Shown here in pieces: positions 1 to 9,422 of a DNA stretch of 64,000 nt. The translations under genes and the position numbers were made by a program. The stretch is from Mastigias papua (taxonomy: Eukaryota > Cnidaria > Scyphozoa > Rhizostomeae > Mastigiidae), in contig OZ025281.1 of the NCBI GenBank assembly GCA_964019165.1, positions 14,996,043-15,060,042 on the forward strand. Direction: 5' to 3'. The notes below the pieces were generated by a model. That model searched no databases and was not told the origin of the DNA. It worked only from the letters and a program-made list of their open reading frames with translations. How positions within the stretch are numbered: position 1 is the first letter of the stretch; every line of letters begins with the position of its first letter.

Positions 1-15
1 AGTATAAAACGTGAT

Positions 16-719
16 TCAAATAGAGAGCGCTCTTCTCAAAATGTGTGCAGTACTATTAAGGACTATTTCCTGGATCTCGGTAAGTGATGCCTCGCCAGGA
101 ATTTTCTTAAGATAGTCGATGGTTCCTTTCTTTATCAGGCCAAGGGCACCCACTACTACTGGGACAGTCGTTGTTTTCAGGTGCTACATTTTTTCAATCT
201 CAATCTCCAGGTCTTTGTATTTAGACAACTTCTCAAAAACTTTCGCAGAAACATTCTTACCTGTTGGCACACTCATATCGATGAGCAAGCAGGGCAGGTG
301 CTATTGCGTTTGTCCTTGACAACAATATCTGGACGGTTTGCCTGTATCATCCGATCAGTATGGACTGGAAAATCCCATAGAATGGTAACATTTTTCCCTT
401 CTGTGACTGGTTCTGGATGGTGTTCATACCAGTTGCTATTAGTTTCTATGGAGAAGTAATTAAGAATCTTCCAGTGGAGATACTGACCAACCCTATCATG
501 TCGGTATTTATACTCATTAGGTGTCAAGACAGAACAACCAGAAACAAGATGGTCAATTGTTTCAAGTTTATCCTCGCACAATCTACAGCTTTCATCTGTT
601 CCGTTGTGCAGTATATTGGCCTGGTAATTGCGCGTGAAAAGACTTTTGTCATGGGCGTCAATAATGAAGCCTTCCATTTCCCCTTTCAATCTTGAGCTCC
701 TCAGCCACTGATGGGTCAT
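16..719 (-). pseudogene. LINE A C-terminal CCHC knuckle and restriction-like endonuclease
   Basis: The first 148 codons (719 to 273) hold the knuckle C-R-L-C-X8-H-X4-C, then a tryptophan-rich stretch and the endonuclease start RPDIVVKD. Just past a small frameshift near 290 the frame continues LIDMSVPTGKNVSAK..EKLSKYKDLEIEIEKM, giving PD-X14-D as in PD-(D/E)XK nucleases. One TAG stop follows that EKM. The tail then reads VPVVVGALGLIKKGT...HILRRALS and ends at TGA 16-18. In this family the domain nicks target DNA for target-primed reverse transcription. Confidence 0.85.
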
Positions 720-758
720 CGTTTCGTCTACATCAGCGTTTCTGCTTCGAGCTGCGAA

Positions 759-1209
759 CTATCCGTGGAGGGGCTTTTCTTGCCACCTTGATTTCAGTTG
801 TTTCAATCCATTGTTTTTTGCGGTTTTCTTTGTTCTACGGGCTAGTTCTGTGGGTTTTAGATGGCTGTGGTTTTGGTTATTTATTTCTAAGTCCAACTGA
901 GGAAAAAATTTAGCTGACTCTTTAAAACCTGAATGTAACTTTTTTTGTGTTGTCATATAGGTTGACTAGTTGTAGCATCCAATCATCTGAATTGTCCAGA
1001 TATTCAGCGAGACCTATGGTAGTTGTTTTGCATGACATCTCAAGTTGTATCATGCCCCTACCTCCTTGGTTTCTGGGGACGTATAGACGGTCAACATCGG
1101 ACTTAGGGTGGTGCATTCTGTGGCATGTGAATCGCTTTCTAATTTTTGCATCAAGTTTTCTCAATTCACTAAGGTTCCAGTTAACGATGTTAAAGCTATA
1201 AATTACCAC
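759..1209 (-). pseudogene. LINE A linker after the RT
   Basis: Two overlapping minus frames (922-1209 and 759-956) continue the protein: a thumb/linker segment with IVNWNLSELRKLD, then HRMHHPKSDVDRLYVPR and QGGRGMIQLE. In REL-type LINEs this segment, with the R..YVPR.QGGRG pattern, joins the RT to the CCHC knuckle. A frameshift near 930 separates the two parts. Confidence 0.7.
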
Positions 1210-1277
1210 TGGTACTGCAAAAGAGTTGATAGCTGTAATCTTATTTTTCGAATTTAGTTCAGTTTTCAGTATTAGTC

Positions 1278-1778
1278 CTACCCTACGTAAACATTCTTTT
1301 CTAATTTTCCTTTCATCTTGGAATGTTGTATGCCGTCCCCTTCATTAACGCCTAAGTATTTGTATGTTCCTTCCTGCTCTAATTCTCTGATAACCGATTC
1401 ATCATCTAACACAACGTTATCTGCACCTTCTAATTTTCCACGTTTAAAGGTTCCTTTAGCGCACTTATCCAAGCCAAACTCCATCTCAATATCATCACTA
1501 AATACCTTTACTGTTTTCAACAGTCCTTCCAGCTCATAATCACTACAGGCATATAGTTTCAAATCATCCATGTAGAATAAATGATTTATCTTCTTATTAT
1601 TGATCTTGTATCCATATCTAGTATAATTTAAAAGTCGAGACAACGGTATATGTGTCATGTAGAACAAAAGAGGGGAGAGAGGGTCACCTTGGAAAATTCC
1701 ACACTTGATGCACATACCATTAGCATTCAAAATTCCGTTAGAATGGGAGAGGGTATGGTTAGTTTTCCAAAGCTTCAT
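1278..1778 (-). pseudogene. LINE A reverse transcriptase palm with YMDD box
   Basis: This frame contains the GIFQGDPLSPLLF motif and then the catalytic YMDD box (codons at 1563-1574) within HLFYMDDLKLYA, followed by EFGLDKCA and TYKYLGV. These are the B, C, D and E blocks of a LINE RT. YMDD followed by LKLYA is typical of R4/Dong/NeSL-like enzymes, whereas most RTE/CR1 elements have YADD. The piece is out of frame with both its upstream and downstream neighbours, so the copy is inactive. Confidence 0.85.
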
Positions 1779-1957
1779 AGATGTTCTAAGTGAAACTTTG
1801 AAAGTTTCTAAACAACGTAAAATTAGGGAATCCAGGACCGGGGAACACTATCTAGAGCCTTCTTGTAATCTATCCAAGCGGTACTCAGGTGTTTCTGCTT
1901 CGTTTTGGCATTCTCTAATATCGTTTTATTAACTATTAATTGGTCTTTGCAAACATA

Positions 1958-2512
1958 CTATCCTTTCCGATAACCTTTTTGTTCACTTGGAAATATGTTG
2001 TGATCTTCCATGTGTGCGTATGTTCTTTCAGTAAGAATGGAAGTCAAAAGTTTGTAAGATGTTGGTAGACAGGTAATTGGGCGAGAGATTTTTGCATTTG
2101 CAATTTCGTTATTTTTTACAAGAAGATACGTAGTACCTAGGCAAAACCATGTGGGTGTTATTGTTGGGTCTGCCATTAATCTGTTGAAGTTTACTGCTAA
2201 TTTTGTGTGTGCAGAGTGTAAAGCATCGACCCAGAAGTTTTGAATCTGATCGATTCCTGGCGATTTCCACTGATGAGATTTTCTAAGAGCTTTCCTTATT
2301 TCGTCAACTTGTATTTCTTCCCATCCCTGTTCGGGGATATTATTCGAGCTGTTCTCAAAATCATTCAGCCATGCAGAGTTCTCACTATGCCCTTTCTCCT
2401 TGCCCCATATATTACTCCAGTATTCCCGTACTTGTTCGTCTGACGGTATTTCATCTACATTTATATCTGACTTTCCTATCTCTCTGTAAAATTTTTTTTG
2501 TGTCTGTTTCAA
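1958..2512 (-). pseudogene. LINE A reverse transcriptase, N-terminal half
   Basis: The 184-aa open frame has the LINE RT entry motifs: a conserved SPGIDQIQNFW segment (residues ~85-95), then RPITCLPTSYKLL and a TER...MEDHN..PSEQKGYRKG segment that precedes motif A. It is in the same frame as the acidic N-terminal piece. After 1958 the reading shifts frame. The next motif, WIDYKKALDSVPRSW, is readable at about 1860-1930 on the same strand. It contains the first catalytic aspartate region. Confidence 0.8.
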
Positions 2513-2671
2513 AGATTTTATTCTTTCTATAAAATTTATTCCGCTTGACGTGCCTCCTTACTCGTTGAGCCTTGACTTGTAAGTTTTGCTTCAATTCTTC
2601 CTTAATGAGTGGTATTTTATCATTGCTTTCGATTTTGTACTTTCGTATTACTTTCCTAGCCTTACCAGATC

Positions 2672-3232
2672 TTATTTCTTTATCCTTTTGAGGCTCTTTC
2701 TAAAGTGTTTAATTTCTTTGTAAATTTTTACTTGCCATTTAGGTTTATTAGGTTTACGTACAGAATTTTGTGGTCTTTTATGTTTAGCACCACATCTTTT
2801 CTGGATTACTTTTCCTGTTGCATATATCAACTCATTCAATTCTGTTAAACTTGGGTCCTTTTCGTTACATAGTTGTATTAGGGCTTCATTACCAACTGCA
2901 ATTATAGTTCTGTATTTGTTGATATGACGAACTTTCAATAAAGACTCTCTATCATTAATACAAGTATGCTGGTCATTAGGCAATTCTTCTAAGATATCAG
3001 TCCTCATCTCAGCCACTTCATCTTGGTTCAACTCTTGTTCCTGTTCTTCATCATTTTCCATACCTTGTTCTGGTTCATTCTCATCAGCATAAGGCACTAC
3101 AACTTCCTCAGCATCTTCCTGGGCTTCCTCAACTTCTTCTGCGAGACCTACAGGGTCCTTTTCACGAGTATCATTTAAAAAAATCTTCTTAATTTGTCCA
3201 ATTTCAACATCCGACAGCTTTTTGCTGCGCAT
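2672..3232 (-). pseudogene. LINE A N-terminal region (acidic)
   Basis: A 186-aa open frame begins with ATG at 3232 and runs toward the RT piece in the same frame. It has a strongly acidic middle (runs of Glu/Asp and Gln, residues ~25-75) and a basic C-terminal third rich in Lys/Arg. This fits an N-terminal region of a LINE polyprotein upstream of the RT. No DNA-binding zinc fingers of the R2 type are visible. The assignment rests on position and continuity with the downstream RT rather than on a recognised domain. Confidence 0.55.
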
Positions 3233-3235
3233 AAT

Positions 3236-3747
3236 AAATCTCCTTACGTTTGCTAGCTTATTTGCATCTAAGCCTTCATTTTTTCGCTCTCACTGTTACG
3301 TGAGCACCATGCAATAAAAGTGTCCTCAGTGTTGTTTGTTTGAAGTTTTTCTAATGCATAGTAAAAACAATACATTATTTGAAAAGTCTGTTGGTACTAC
3401 AGAACTTCACTGTAACAAGAAAAAGTGGGAACATTCTTTTAGCATACTGAAAGCTTTTTTCCTCCGACACTTGTCGGAGTATGAAACGTGGGGTAGCGAC
3501 CGAAAGGTGAACCGAAATATATAGCCAGATGCGGGTGCACATGATATAATGATTAATGCGTCTATTTGGCCCTATGATTGGCCAATTAGCACCTACTCGC
3601 CATTGTTTACCCCATTTCGCATAGTTTGAATTAAAAAATTTAAGTTCCTTGAGTTTAGCGAAAGAATAATTACCAAAGCTTGCAAAACAGTGAGAAAGGG
3701 AGAGAGAGCAAAAGCTAACAACATTTGGTAGCTTATTTACAAAACAG
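3236..3747. other. Gap between LINE A and LINE B; one hairpin
   Basis: No coding signal is convincing here. A perfect 8-bp stem with a 2-nt loop (ctccgaca ct tgtcggag) lies at 3462-3479, and a 10-bp palindrome attggccaat lies near 3580. The stretch could hold the 5' UTR of LINE A and the short 3' UTR of LINE B, both on the minus strand. Confidence 0.4.
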
Positions 3748-4560
3748 TCATATCAGTCCGGAAAGTACTTTTCTAACGATGGTCTCACTCTCCCATAACA
3801 GTCTTTTGCATTTCAGATACTATTCTTCTGCACTCATTACTGTCCTGTATTAACTGGCTCAAATCTTCCTCCAACTGTCCAACTCCCCCGCCTAAGCATC
3901 CTATAACTGCTGGTATGAATTGTATTTTGTACAAACTCCTCCTCTTTCTTAATTCGAAGCATTAAACTGCTGGTATTTTTGAAATTTCTCCAATCGCTTA
4001 TTTACTCTGTTGTTTTCGCTAGGGCATGCCAAATCTACAATATATATTTCATTTTTCTCATTATCCTCGAGGATCAGATCTGGTCATCTAGCTGTGCAAG
4101 TTGTTCTCATTCTATATTCCCAGTCCCACTGTAGTTTCTTTCCACCACGTTCTATGACCTTTCCTTTTTCACATTTCTCCACATACCATTTTGTTCCTTC
4201 TGGTAGCAATCCATTCTTAATGCACCATTGCAGTGCAAGAATTTTTAAGGCATTGTCGTGTCTTCTAACATAATAGAATCCAGCCAACTTCTGGCACCCA
4301 GCTAGCAAATGCTGTACAGTCTCTCTATACTCTCCGCAAAGTCTACAACAGTCCTCGCTAATCAAACCTCTCAGTTTCTTCCATGATCCTGTTTCCACCA
4401 TTTGATCCTGCAGGCTGAAAATCGAAGCCGTCTTCCTAGGGTCTTCATTACACCTCAACCACCTATAATCACCCTTGTCATATCCTAATGGTATCTTGCT
4501 CTGCAGAATCTTGGTCCTAAAACTGTCAGCTTTATTTCGCTTCGTCCCATCATTGATCAT
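3748..4560 (-). pseudogene. LINE B CCHC knuckle and restriction-like endonuclease
   Basis: It contains C-R-L-C-X8-H-X4-C (residues ~70-87 of the piece), then a tryptophan-containing block KLQWDWEYRM. After a TGA at 4084-4086 the same frame gives PDLILEDNEKNEIYIVDLA, that is PD-X14-D, and EKFQKYQQF. Past a frameshift near 3960 the tail reads FIPAVIGCLGGGVGQLEEDL and EMQKTV, ending near 3748. The order is the same as in LINE A. Stops and frameshifts show it is dead. Confidence 0.8.
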
Positions 4561-4575
4561 CTTTTTTAATGTCTT

Positions 4576-5145
4576 TCATACAGTTCTCCAATTCTTATGA
4601 TGTTCAGACCTAATCCTTAAGCTCCCTATCCCAAATGCCACATCCTCCTGTACCTTCTTCATCACTTCTTCCGCCTCTCTCTTAATTGTTTTAAATTCCT
4701 TTCCATATTCGTATTCCCAACCTGCTGTTATCCCTATATTTGTTGACTTAGCCATATGGCAAGCTACCCGTACCTTTGTTTCATCATAAACCTCTTTAAA
4801 GCTTTTTAGCCCTCTGCAACCAGCTACCCTTTTCACATACAGTCTTTCGTCACTAGCTTGTCTTTCATGGAAACCTTCATCTCTCAAAATAGCTTTTACA
4901 CTCATATCTATCAGTTCCAAATCTCCTTTTCGTAAATTACAAACATTCATAATATATCCAGCCACCGGTGTCACTCTGCAATTTATAGCTTTCATTATAT
5001 TTCCATCATTCAGGTTAAAGCTTACAAGCTGTTCTGTCCTTCTCTTTACCTCTTTCTTGACTCTTTCCAGCACTCTCTTTACATCAATTTTATCTCCTTG
5101 CTCACAGCCTAAAAACTTACAAATCTCATTCTCATTAGGATCCAG
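4576..5145 (-). pseudogene. LINE B RT thumb/linker fragment
   Basis: The frame from ~5145 reads KFLGCEQGDKID, then VKKEVKRRTEQL and a segment with INCRVTPVAGYIMNVC. A DERLYVKRVAGCRGLKSF stretch follows, matching the R.Y..R..GGRGL pattern found between the RT and knuckle of REL LINEs. One TGA (4573-4575) separates it from the knuckle part in the same frame. The RT catalytic core is missing, so this remnant cannot act on its own. Confidence 0.75.
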
Positions 5146-5162
5146 TGACGATTATCTCATAA

Positions 5163-6449
5163 AGGCCTAGTTTAAAGGTCGCATTTCTGCCGCGTCGAAT
5201 TAAATGCAAGTAAATTGGACTGTAATGTGGCAAAATATGACAAGCGATTTAATGGTCACATTTAATTCTGTCGCATCAAATTTCAAAGTGGCTCCAAACA
5301 TATGCACGCATGCGCTTTTAGTAATGTGGTGATTGGCAGTACATACTGGCAGAACAGTTGCAGTACATACCTCCATAACAATTACACACACTGTTGCTTT
5401 ACCTACACAAGTCAGCCCCAAAATGGTAAAATAATAATCCCCTCTTGAAAGCTTATATAAGCAAATAGCAAGCCAAAAATCAGGAGATAGGGGCCTCTCG
5501 TTCAAAGACTTCCTTTCGAGTTCTTGTGTAATCTGGTTTAGTATATAAACAAACGTGCCTCATGAAACCCGAAGTGTTTCTTTGAATCTGGCATCACTTT
5601 ACTCAGTCCACACCATATCCCACCAGCCTGTATTTCGCCGCAAACGGCGGCAAGTTCGTTGACGTGGGGTCGACAATATGGTCGGATTTGCCAAAAAAAA
5701 GTATTGATAACAAAGCAGCCGAAAGAAGCTGTCTTCTTTTTTGTGCAATTTTAATCAAAATCATGAATTGGCGTTTCCTTTTCTCGTCTTTTCTTATTTT
5801 ATTCTCCCGCATTTTTCCAATTAATTTGAACGAACTTAAAGTCATGAGCTTAGCTGCATTGTGAGTCGGCACCATTTTCTACAACTACCTCTGTATTTTA
5901 CGCATGTGTTATTGACTAAAAATAATCATAGCCGTTGCTAAAATCCAGAACACAGCCTTGATCAATTTAATTCGACGAGACACAAATGTGACCTTTAAAT
6001 CGAGTCGCATTTCTGCCATTTAATATGACAAGCCTGGTGAACTACTGTCAAAGTACGTTATTTAATGCGGCAAAGGAGTTAAAGGTGGAGCTTCTGCCGC
6101 ATGAAATTGACACAGTTTTTTTCAGGCTGTTTTATCGAATTCGACGCGGTAGAATTGCGACGACGAAATTCCATTGCAAATAAGATTAAGTTCCAATGTC
6201 TTCACTTTTACAAAAAGACTGAAGAAATTTCTCCAGAATTAAAATCCTTCGCCAAGCACGACACCTAGGAAGATCAGCAATCTGGTATTCTCGTAAATTG
6301 ATTAGTAAGTTATAGATTATTTAGATGAACGTTGATTAGTAAGTTATATATATTTGTTTTTATATTTTAATTTTTGTAATTTAAGCTGATGGGAGTTCGT
6401 AATTAAATATATGATGACGATATTTGAGATACGACCTTTAAACATAGCC
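5163..6449. mobile_element. TIR DNA transposon, Harbinger-like, with TAA target duplication
   Basis: The left end GGCCTAGTTTAAAGGTCG matches the inverted right end GGCTATGTTTAAAGGTCG (18 of 23 positions over the first 23 bp). Both ends are flanked by TAA (5160-5162 and 6450-6452). A 3-bp TWA duplication with GG-starting ends is the habit of PIF/Harbinger elements. Further inverted copies lie inside: 5170-5204 pairs with 5965-5999 (about 30 of 35), and the word gtcgcatttctgcc recurs at 6004-6017. The 1287-bp length suits a non-autonomous or decayed element. The superfamily is inferred. Confidence 0.65.
5603..5875 (-). pseudogene. Unrecognised basic ORF inside the 5163-6449 TIR element
   Basis: A 90-aa open frame starts with ATG at 5875. 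It contains a Lys/Arg-rich run (KMRENKIRKDEKRKR) and then leucine/alanine-rich AQKRRQLLSAALLSIL. I do not recognise it. A basic, leucine-rich N-terminus would be compatible with a Harbinger-type transposase remnant. With no DDE residues visible this is only a guess, and the frame could be chance. Confidence 0.25.
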
Positions 6450-6505
6450 TAACTATTTCCAGTTTTTTATGGCTCTCCTGGTACATCTTCAAATTGTCTA
6501 TTCAT

Positions 6506-6813
6506 TCATTTAAGGTGACGATTACGGCAACCGTGAATTCGACGATTACGACAATTGTCAATCAACACTTTCCAAGCTGTTCTATCTTCAGATGTCCTCT
6601 TCAAACTACCATAGTCTGTGATGTTGATCCAGTCTTTCACATCGTCTGACCACTTTCTTCTCTGAGCATCTCATGATCTTATGCCTTCTACACTTCCCTC
6701 TAAGATTGTCACCACATCATTCACACTCGAGCCTCTACAAATATGTCCAAAGAATGCAGCTTTTCGCTTTGCGATAGAGTTCATTACAAGCATGTTTATC
6801 CCCATCCTTTTCT
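6506..6813 (-). pseudogene. LINE D C-terminal end, beyond the LINE C insertion
   Basis: Reading the minus strand from 6813 gives KRMGINMLVMNSIAKRKAAF then FGHICRGSS, followed after a TGA codon by DAQRRKWSDDVKDWI, DYGSLKRTSEDRTAWK and a short Arg-rich tail to the stop at 6506. This is the normal C-terminus of an RTE-like ORF (FGH...R..W..DI..W...DR..W). It continues the KRM that ends the RT piece at 8112. This piece is separated from its RT by 1.28 kb of another LINE. Confidence 0.8.
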
Positions 6814-6824
6814 CTCTCTCTCTG

Positions 6825-7572
6825 TCAGCTAATCCTCTTACAGGACGTTGCCTCTTGAACCTTCATACGAAACAACGAACGGTCCTCCGCCAATCTTCCA
6901 GCATGTGTTGTTGTAATTCCCATCCATTCCTGTATGTCCTGTTCCCATCTCCTCGCAGGTCTTCCTCTTCCTCTTCGGCCCTCTATTTTCGCCTCAAGAA
7001 TATGCTTCTCCAATGATTTATGGCGCTTTATGTGACCAAAGTATACCAGTTTTAGCTTTTTGATTTTTTGCAATAGTGTTGGGGCTTTGATTCCAAGTCT
7101 AGACAGGACCGTTTCATTTGATATCTTTTCTGTCCATGATATCCTCAACAGTTTTCTGTAGCATTTCATTTCAAAGGCTGTTATCTTTCTGCTATCTGTG
7201 TTCTTAATCGTCCATGCCTCACAACCGTATGTTGCAGTGGGAAATACAACACTTCTTAAAATTCTCAGTTTGGTGTATATACTTTGTCCCTTCCAGATGT
7301 TTGTCATCTTTTTCAATTTTGATCCTGCCATTGCCAGCCTTCTTCTTATTTCCAGAGTTGACTTCCCATTTGCATCGATTCGTGCTCCCAGATATACAAT
7401 ATTGTTCACTCTTTCTATTTCCTCCCCATTAATCGTTATTACAGCCTCCTCTTTGCATTTGTCTATATCCATGATTTTGGTTTTCTTTACATTCAGGTGC
7501 AAACCTCTTTGCTCACTATGATATTTAACAGACTGTATAAGAGCTTCAAGCCCTCTTGGGGTTGTGGCTAGT
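6825..7572 (-). pseudogene. LINE C C-terminal part
   Basis: In the shifted frame the protein goes on: HLNVKKTKIMDI, NNIVYLGARIDANG, LRSVVFPTATYGCEAWT, FEMKCYRKLLRISWTEKISN, FGHIKRH, RRGRGRPARRWEQDIQEWM and a DR.LFR segment, ending at a TAG stop. These are the D/E blocks, the thumb and the conserved C-terminus of RTE-type ORFs. The 3' UTR is almost absent: a GA repeat and the target duplication begin within ten bases of the stop. Confidence 0.85.
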
Positions 7573-7581
7573 AGTGCAATG

Positions 7582-8096
7582 TCATCTCAAGTCTCTTATG
7601 GGCAATCCTTGCAATGTAGGTTCATCGTATTCCTCATTCCTATGGTCATGCTCCACTTCTCTCATAATTCCCTCCGTGTAAATACTGAAGAGATGAGGTG
7701 ATAATATGCACCCCTGCCTCACACCTTGTGTGATTGGAAACCAATCTGTTGTTCCACATTCCAACTGCACTGCCGATTGTTGTTCTTCGTAGAGCGACCT
7801 AATCAGCAATATAATTTTAGGATCAAAGTTCATTTCCTTTAAAGTATTCCACATTTCTTTATGATTTATACTGTCAAAAGCCTTGGAGTAATCGATAAAG
7901 CATGTATGAAGACTGGTGTTCATTTCCCGATATTTCTGGACAATCATGCGTAAGTTAAAGATGTGGTCTCGCGTCCCTCTATTCTTTCTAAACCCTGCCT
8001 GTGTTTTGTTTACTTCTTCCTCAATTTTGCTCTCAATTCTTCTCATTATGATTTTGAGCAATATTTTGCTTGCATGGCTGATCAATGATATTGTTC
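7582..8096 (-). pseudogene. LINE C reverse transcriptase, N-terminal part
   Basis: It contains LISHASKILLKIIMRRIESK, QAGFRKNRGTRDHIFNLR, CFIDYSKAFDSINH (motif A) and TQGVRQGCILSPHLFSIYTE (motif B). The frame ends at GLPIRDLR where the YADD box should follow. There the sequence jumps from ...agat to gac..., leaving DD-coding bases without the tyrosine and alanine codons. This is an apparent ~8-bp deletion between short agat repeats (near 7585-7590). The deletion removes the active site and shifts the frame. Confidence 0.85.
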
Positions 8097-9422
8097 TATC
8101 CTCATCCTTTTCAGTACCTCCTTATTTCTAACCTTGTCTGTCCAACTAACCTTAAGAACTCTACGATATATCCAATACTCAAAAGCATTAATCTTGTTCC
8201 GTATTTCCTTATTAATTGTCCAAGCTTCACTGCCATGTGTAACCACTGACCAGATATAACTTCGTATCATCTTTTTTAGTGACATGCTAACATTGCTTTT
8301 CAGTAATTCCTTATGTTTCCAAAACGCCGTCTTTGCTAATGCTATCCTAGTTTTTACTTCCTTTATGCACCTTCCATCTTCTGAAATATTTGTACCTAAA
8401 TACCTGTAATCTTTTACTTGTTCAAGCTTCTTGCCGTTAAATATAATTTTAATCCTGGTCTGTGGTTTCTTTTCAATTACCATAACGTTTGTCTTCTTAT
8501 CATTCAGTTCCATTACTAAATCTTTGCATACTCTAACTATATTATTTGGCATTCTCTGTAAATTTTTTTCACGTATTACAGTAAGTATTACAGTATCATC
8601 TGCATAACGTATGTTTGTGAAACCTTTTCCATTGATAACTATGCCTTTGTCATTTTCCAGAGCCTTATTTATTACCTCCTTACTATACATATTGAGTTAG
8701 ATTGGTGGTAAAATACATCTTTGTCTGACACCTTGCTTTATGTTCACTTTTCTAGACAATGAAGTATTAATTCTAATTTGTGCTTCTTGATAACCATATA
8801 TGTTACTAATCAATCTTATCTCTTCGTTGGGAACATTATACTCTGCAAGCATTTTACTGGGGGCAACATGCTTTATTTTGTCGAATGCCTTTTTATAGTC
8901 GATGTAACATACAGATAATTTCTTATTCTTTTCAATAAATCTCTCTGACATGAATCTAAGCTGGCAAATGCCATCCCTAGTACCTCTACCTTTTCTGAAA
9001 CCTAGTTGAATATCTCCCAATCTGTTTTCAATCAACGGTGCAATTCTTGATTTGATTACTTGTAGCAATACTTTTGACGCATGCGAAATTAGACTTATCG
9101 TTCGATGTTTATTACAGTTTTGGGTTACAGAAACTTTTGGTATTGTTATAAATGTTGTTGATAAAAAATCTTCAGGCAGCTCACCAGTGTTATAGCAATT
9201 GTTAATTATTTTAGTCATTAGATTAATACAATTGATTCCCATGTACTGCGATTGCTCTGCTGGGATCTCATCTGCACCTGTAGCCTTTTTCTTAGGTAAT
9301 GACGCTATAATGCTCTTTACTTCTTCAATGTCAATATGATAAATTTTCAGTTCGGTCCTGATTAAAAAGAAAATTGCAGTTAGTATCGCCCAACAAAATG
9401 GTCTCTTTTCCTTCCTTGTCAA
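8097..9422 (-). pseudogene. LINE D reverse transcriptase
   Basis: RT blocks appear in order: VKSIIASLPKKKATGADEIP, then HRTISLISHASKVLLQVI, LGFRKGRGTRD, CYIDYKKAFDKIKH (motif A), KQGVRQRCILPPI (motif B), IRYADDTVIL (motif C, YADD) and YRYLGTNISEDGR, then the C-terminal EAWTINKE...WTDKVRNKEVLKRM. One in-frame stop (TAA, just after CILPPI at ~8698) splits the 241-aa and 202-aa open frames. The sequence is of the RTE type, with DYKKAFD and LISHASK, and it has no RNase H. The frame breaks off where LINE C inserted. The sequence above ~9365 belongs to LINE F. Confidence 0.85.

Larger units (their letters stand above)
1..3235 (-). mobile_element. LINE A: decayed REL-endonuclease non-LTR retrotransposon (R2/R4/Dong/NeSL-like)
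   Basis: Five coding pieces in all three minus frames line up in the order expected of a single-ORF LINE: an acidic N-terminal region, a reverse transcriptase, a linker, a CCHC zinc knuckle and a restriction-like endonuclease. The stop codon of the C-terminus is at 16-18, so only the 3' UTR can lie outside the window. Several frameshifts and at least one internal stop make it a dead copy. The YMDD active site, the CX2CX8HX4C knuckle and the following PD-X14-D spacing place it among LINEs with restriction-like endonucleases. I cannot separate R4, Dong, R2 and NeSL by eye. The 5' end is not defined; coding similarity fades at about 3235. Confidence 0.85.
3748..5145 (-). mobile_element. LINE B: second REL-endonuclease LINE, 5'-truncated
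   Basis: A single minus frame broken by in-frame stops runs from about 5145 to the endonuclease near 4080-3950, then shifts frame for the last ~60 codons. Only the post-RT part is present, so the copy is 5'-truncated, as is usual for target-primed insertion. Its knuckle has the same CX2CX8HX4C spacing as LINE A, and the endonuclease has the same PD-X14-D. The protein sequence is otherwise different, so it is a different family. The C-terminus ends near 3748. No target duplication was found. Confidence 0.8.
6814..8096 (-). mobile_element. LINE C: RTE-like LINE, 5'-truncated, nested in LINE D
   Basis: The insert begins inside the RT at TISLISHASK and ends just after its own stop codon (6825-6827) with a short GA-rich tail, giving 1283 bp. 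It is flanked by tatcc[c/t]catccttttc at 6798-6813 and 8097-8112. Truncation at the 5' side, a simple-sequence 3' tail and a target duplication are the marks of target-primed reverse transcription. It is a different RTE family from D (different sequence in all shared blocks). Confidence 0.88.
6506..9380 (-). mobile_element. LINE D: RTE-like LINE, 5'-truncated, interrupted by LINE C
   Basis: An RTE-type RT runs from ~9380 to 8097. The same protein resumes from 6813 to 6506 after an inserted LINE is removed. The junctions carry a 16-bp direct duplication (8097-8112 and 6798-6813, one mismatch). The ORF ends with TGA at 6506-6508. The endonuclease domain is missing, so the copy starts inside the region before the RT. 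It abuts the CR1-like endonuclease of LINE F at ~9365, which suggests that D inserted into F. Confidence 0.8.

Noticed and set aside
3400..3560. Hammerhead or HDV-like ribozyme at the 3462-3479 hairpin
   Set aside because: No ctgatga core or double-pseudoknot arrangement could be fitted on either strand by eye.
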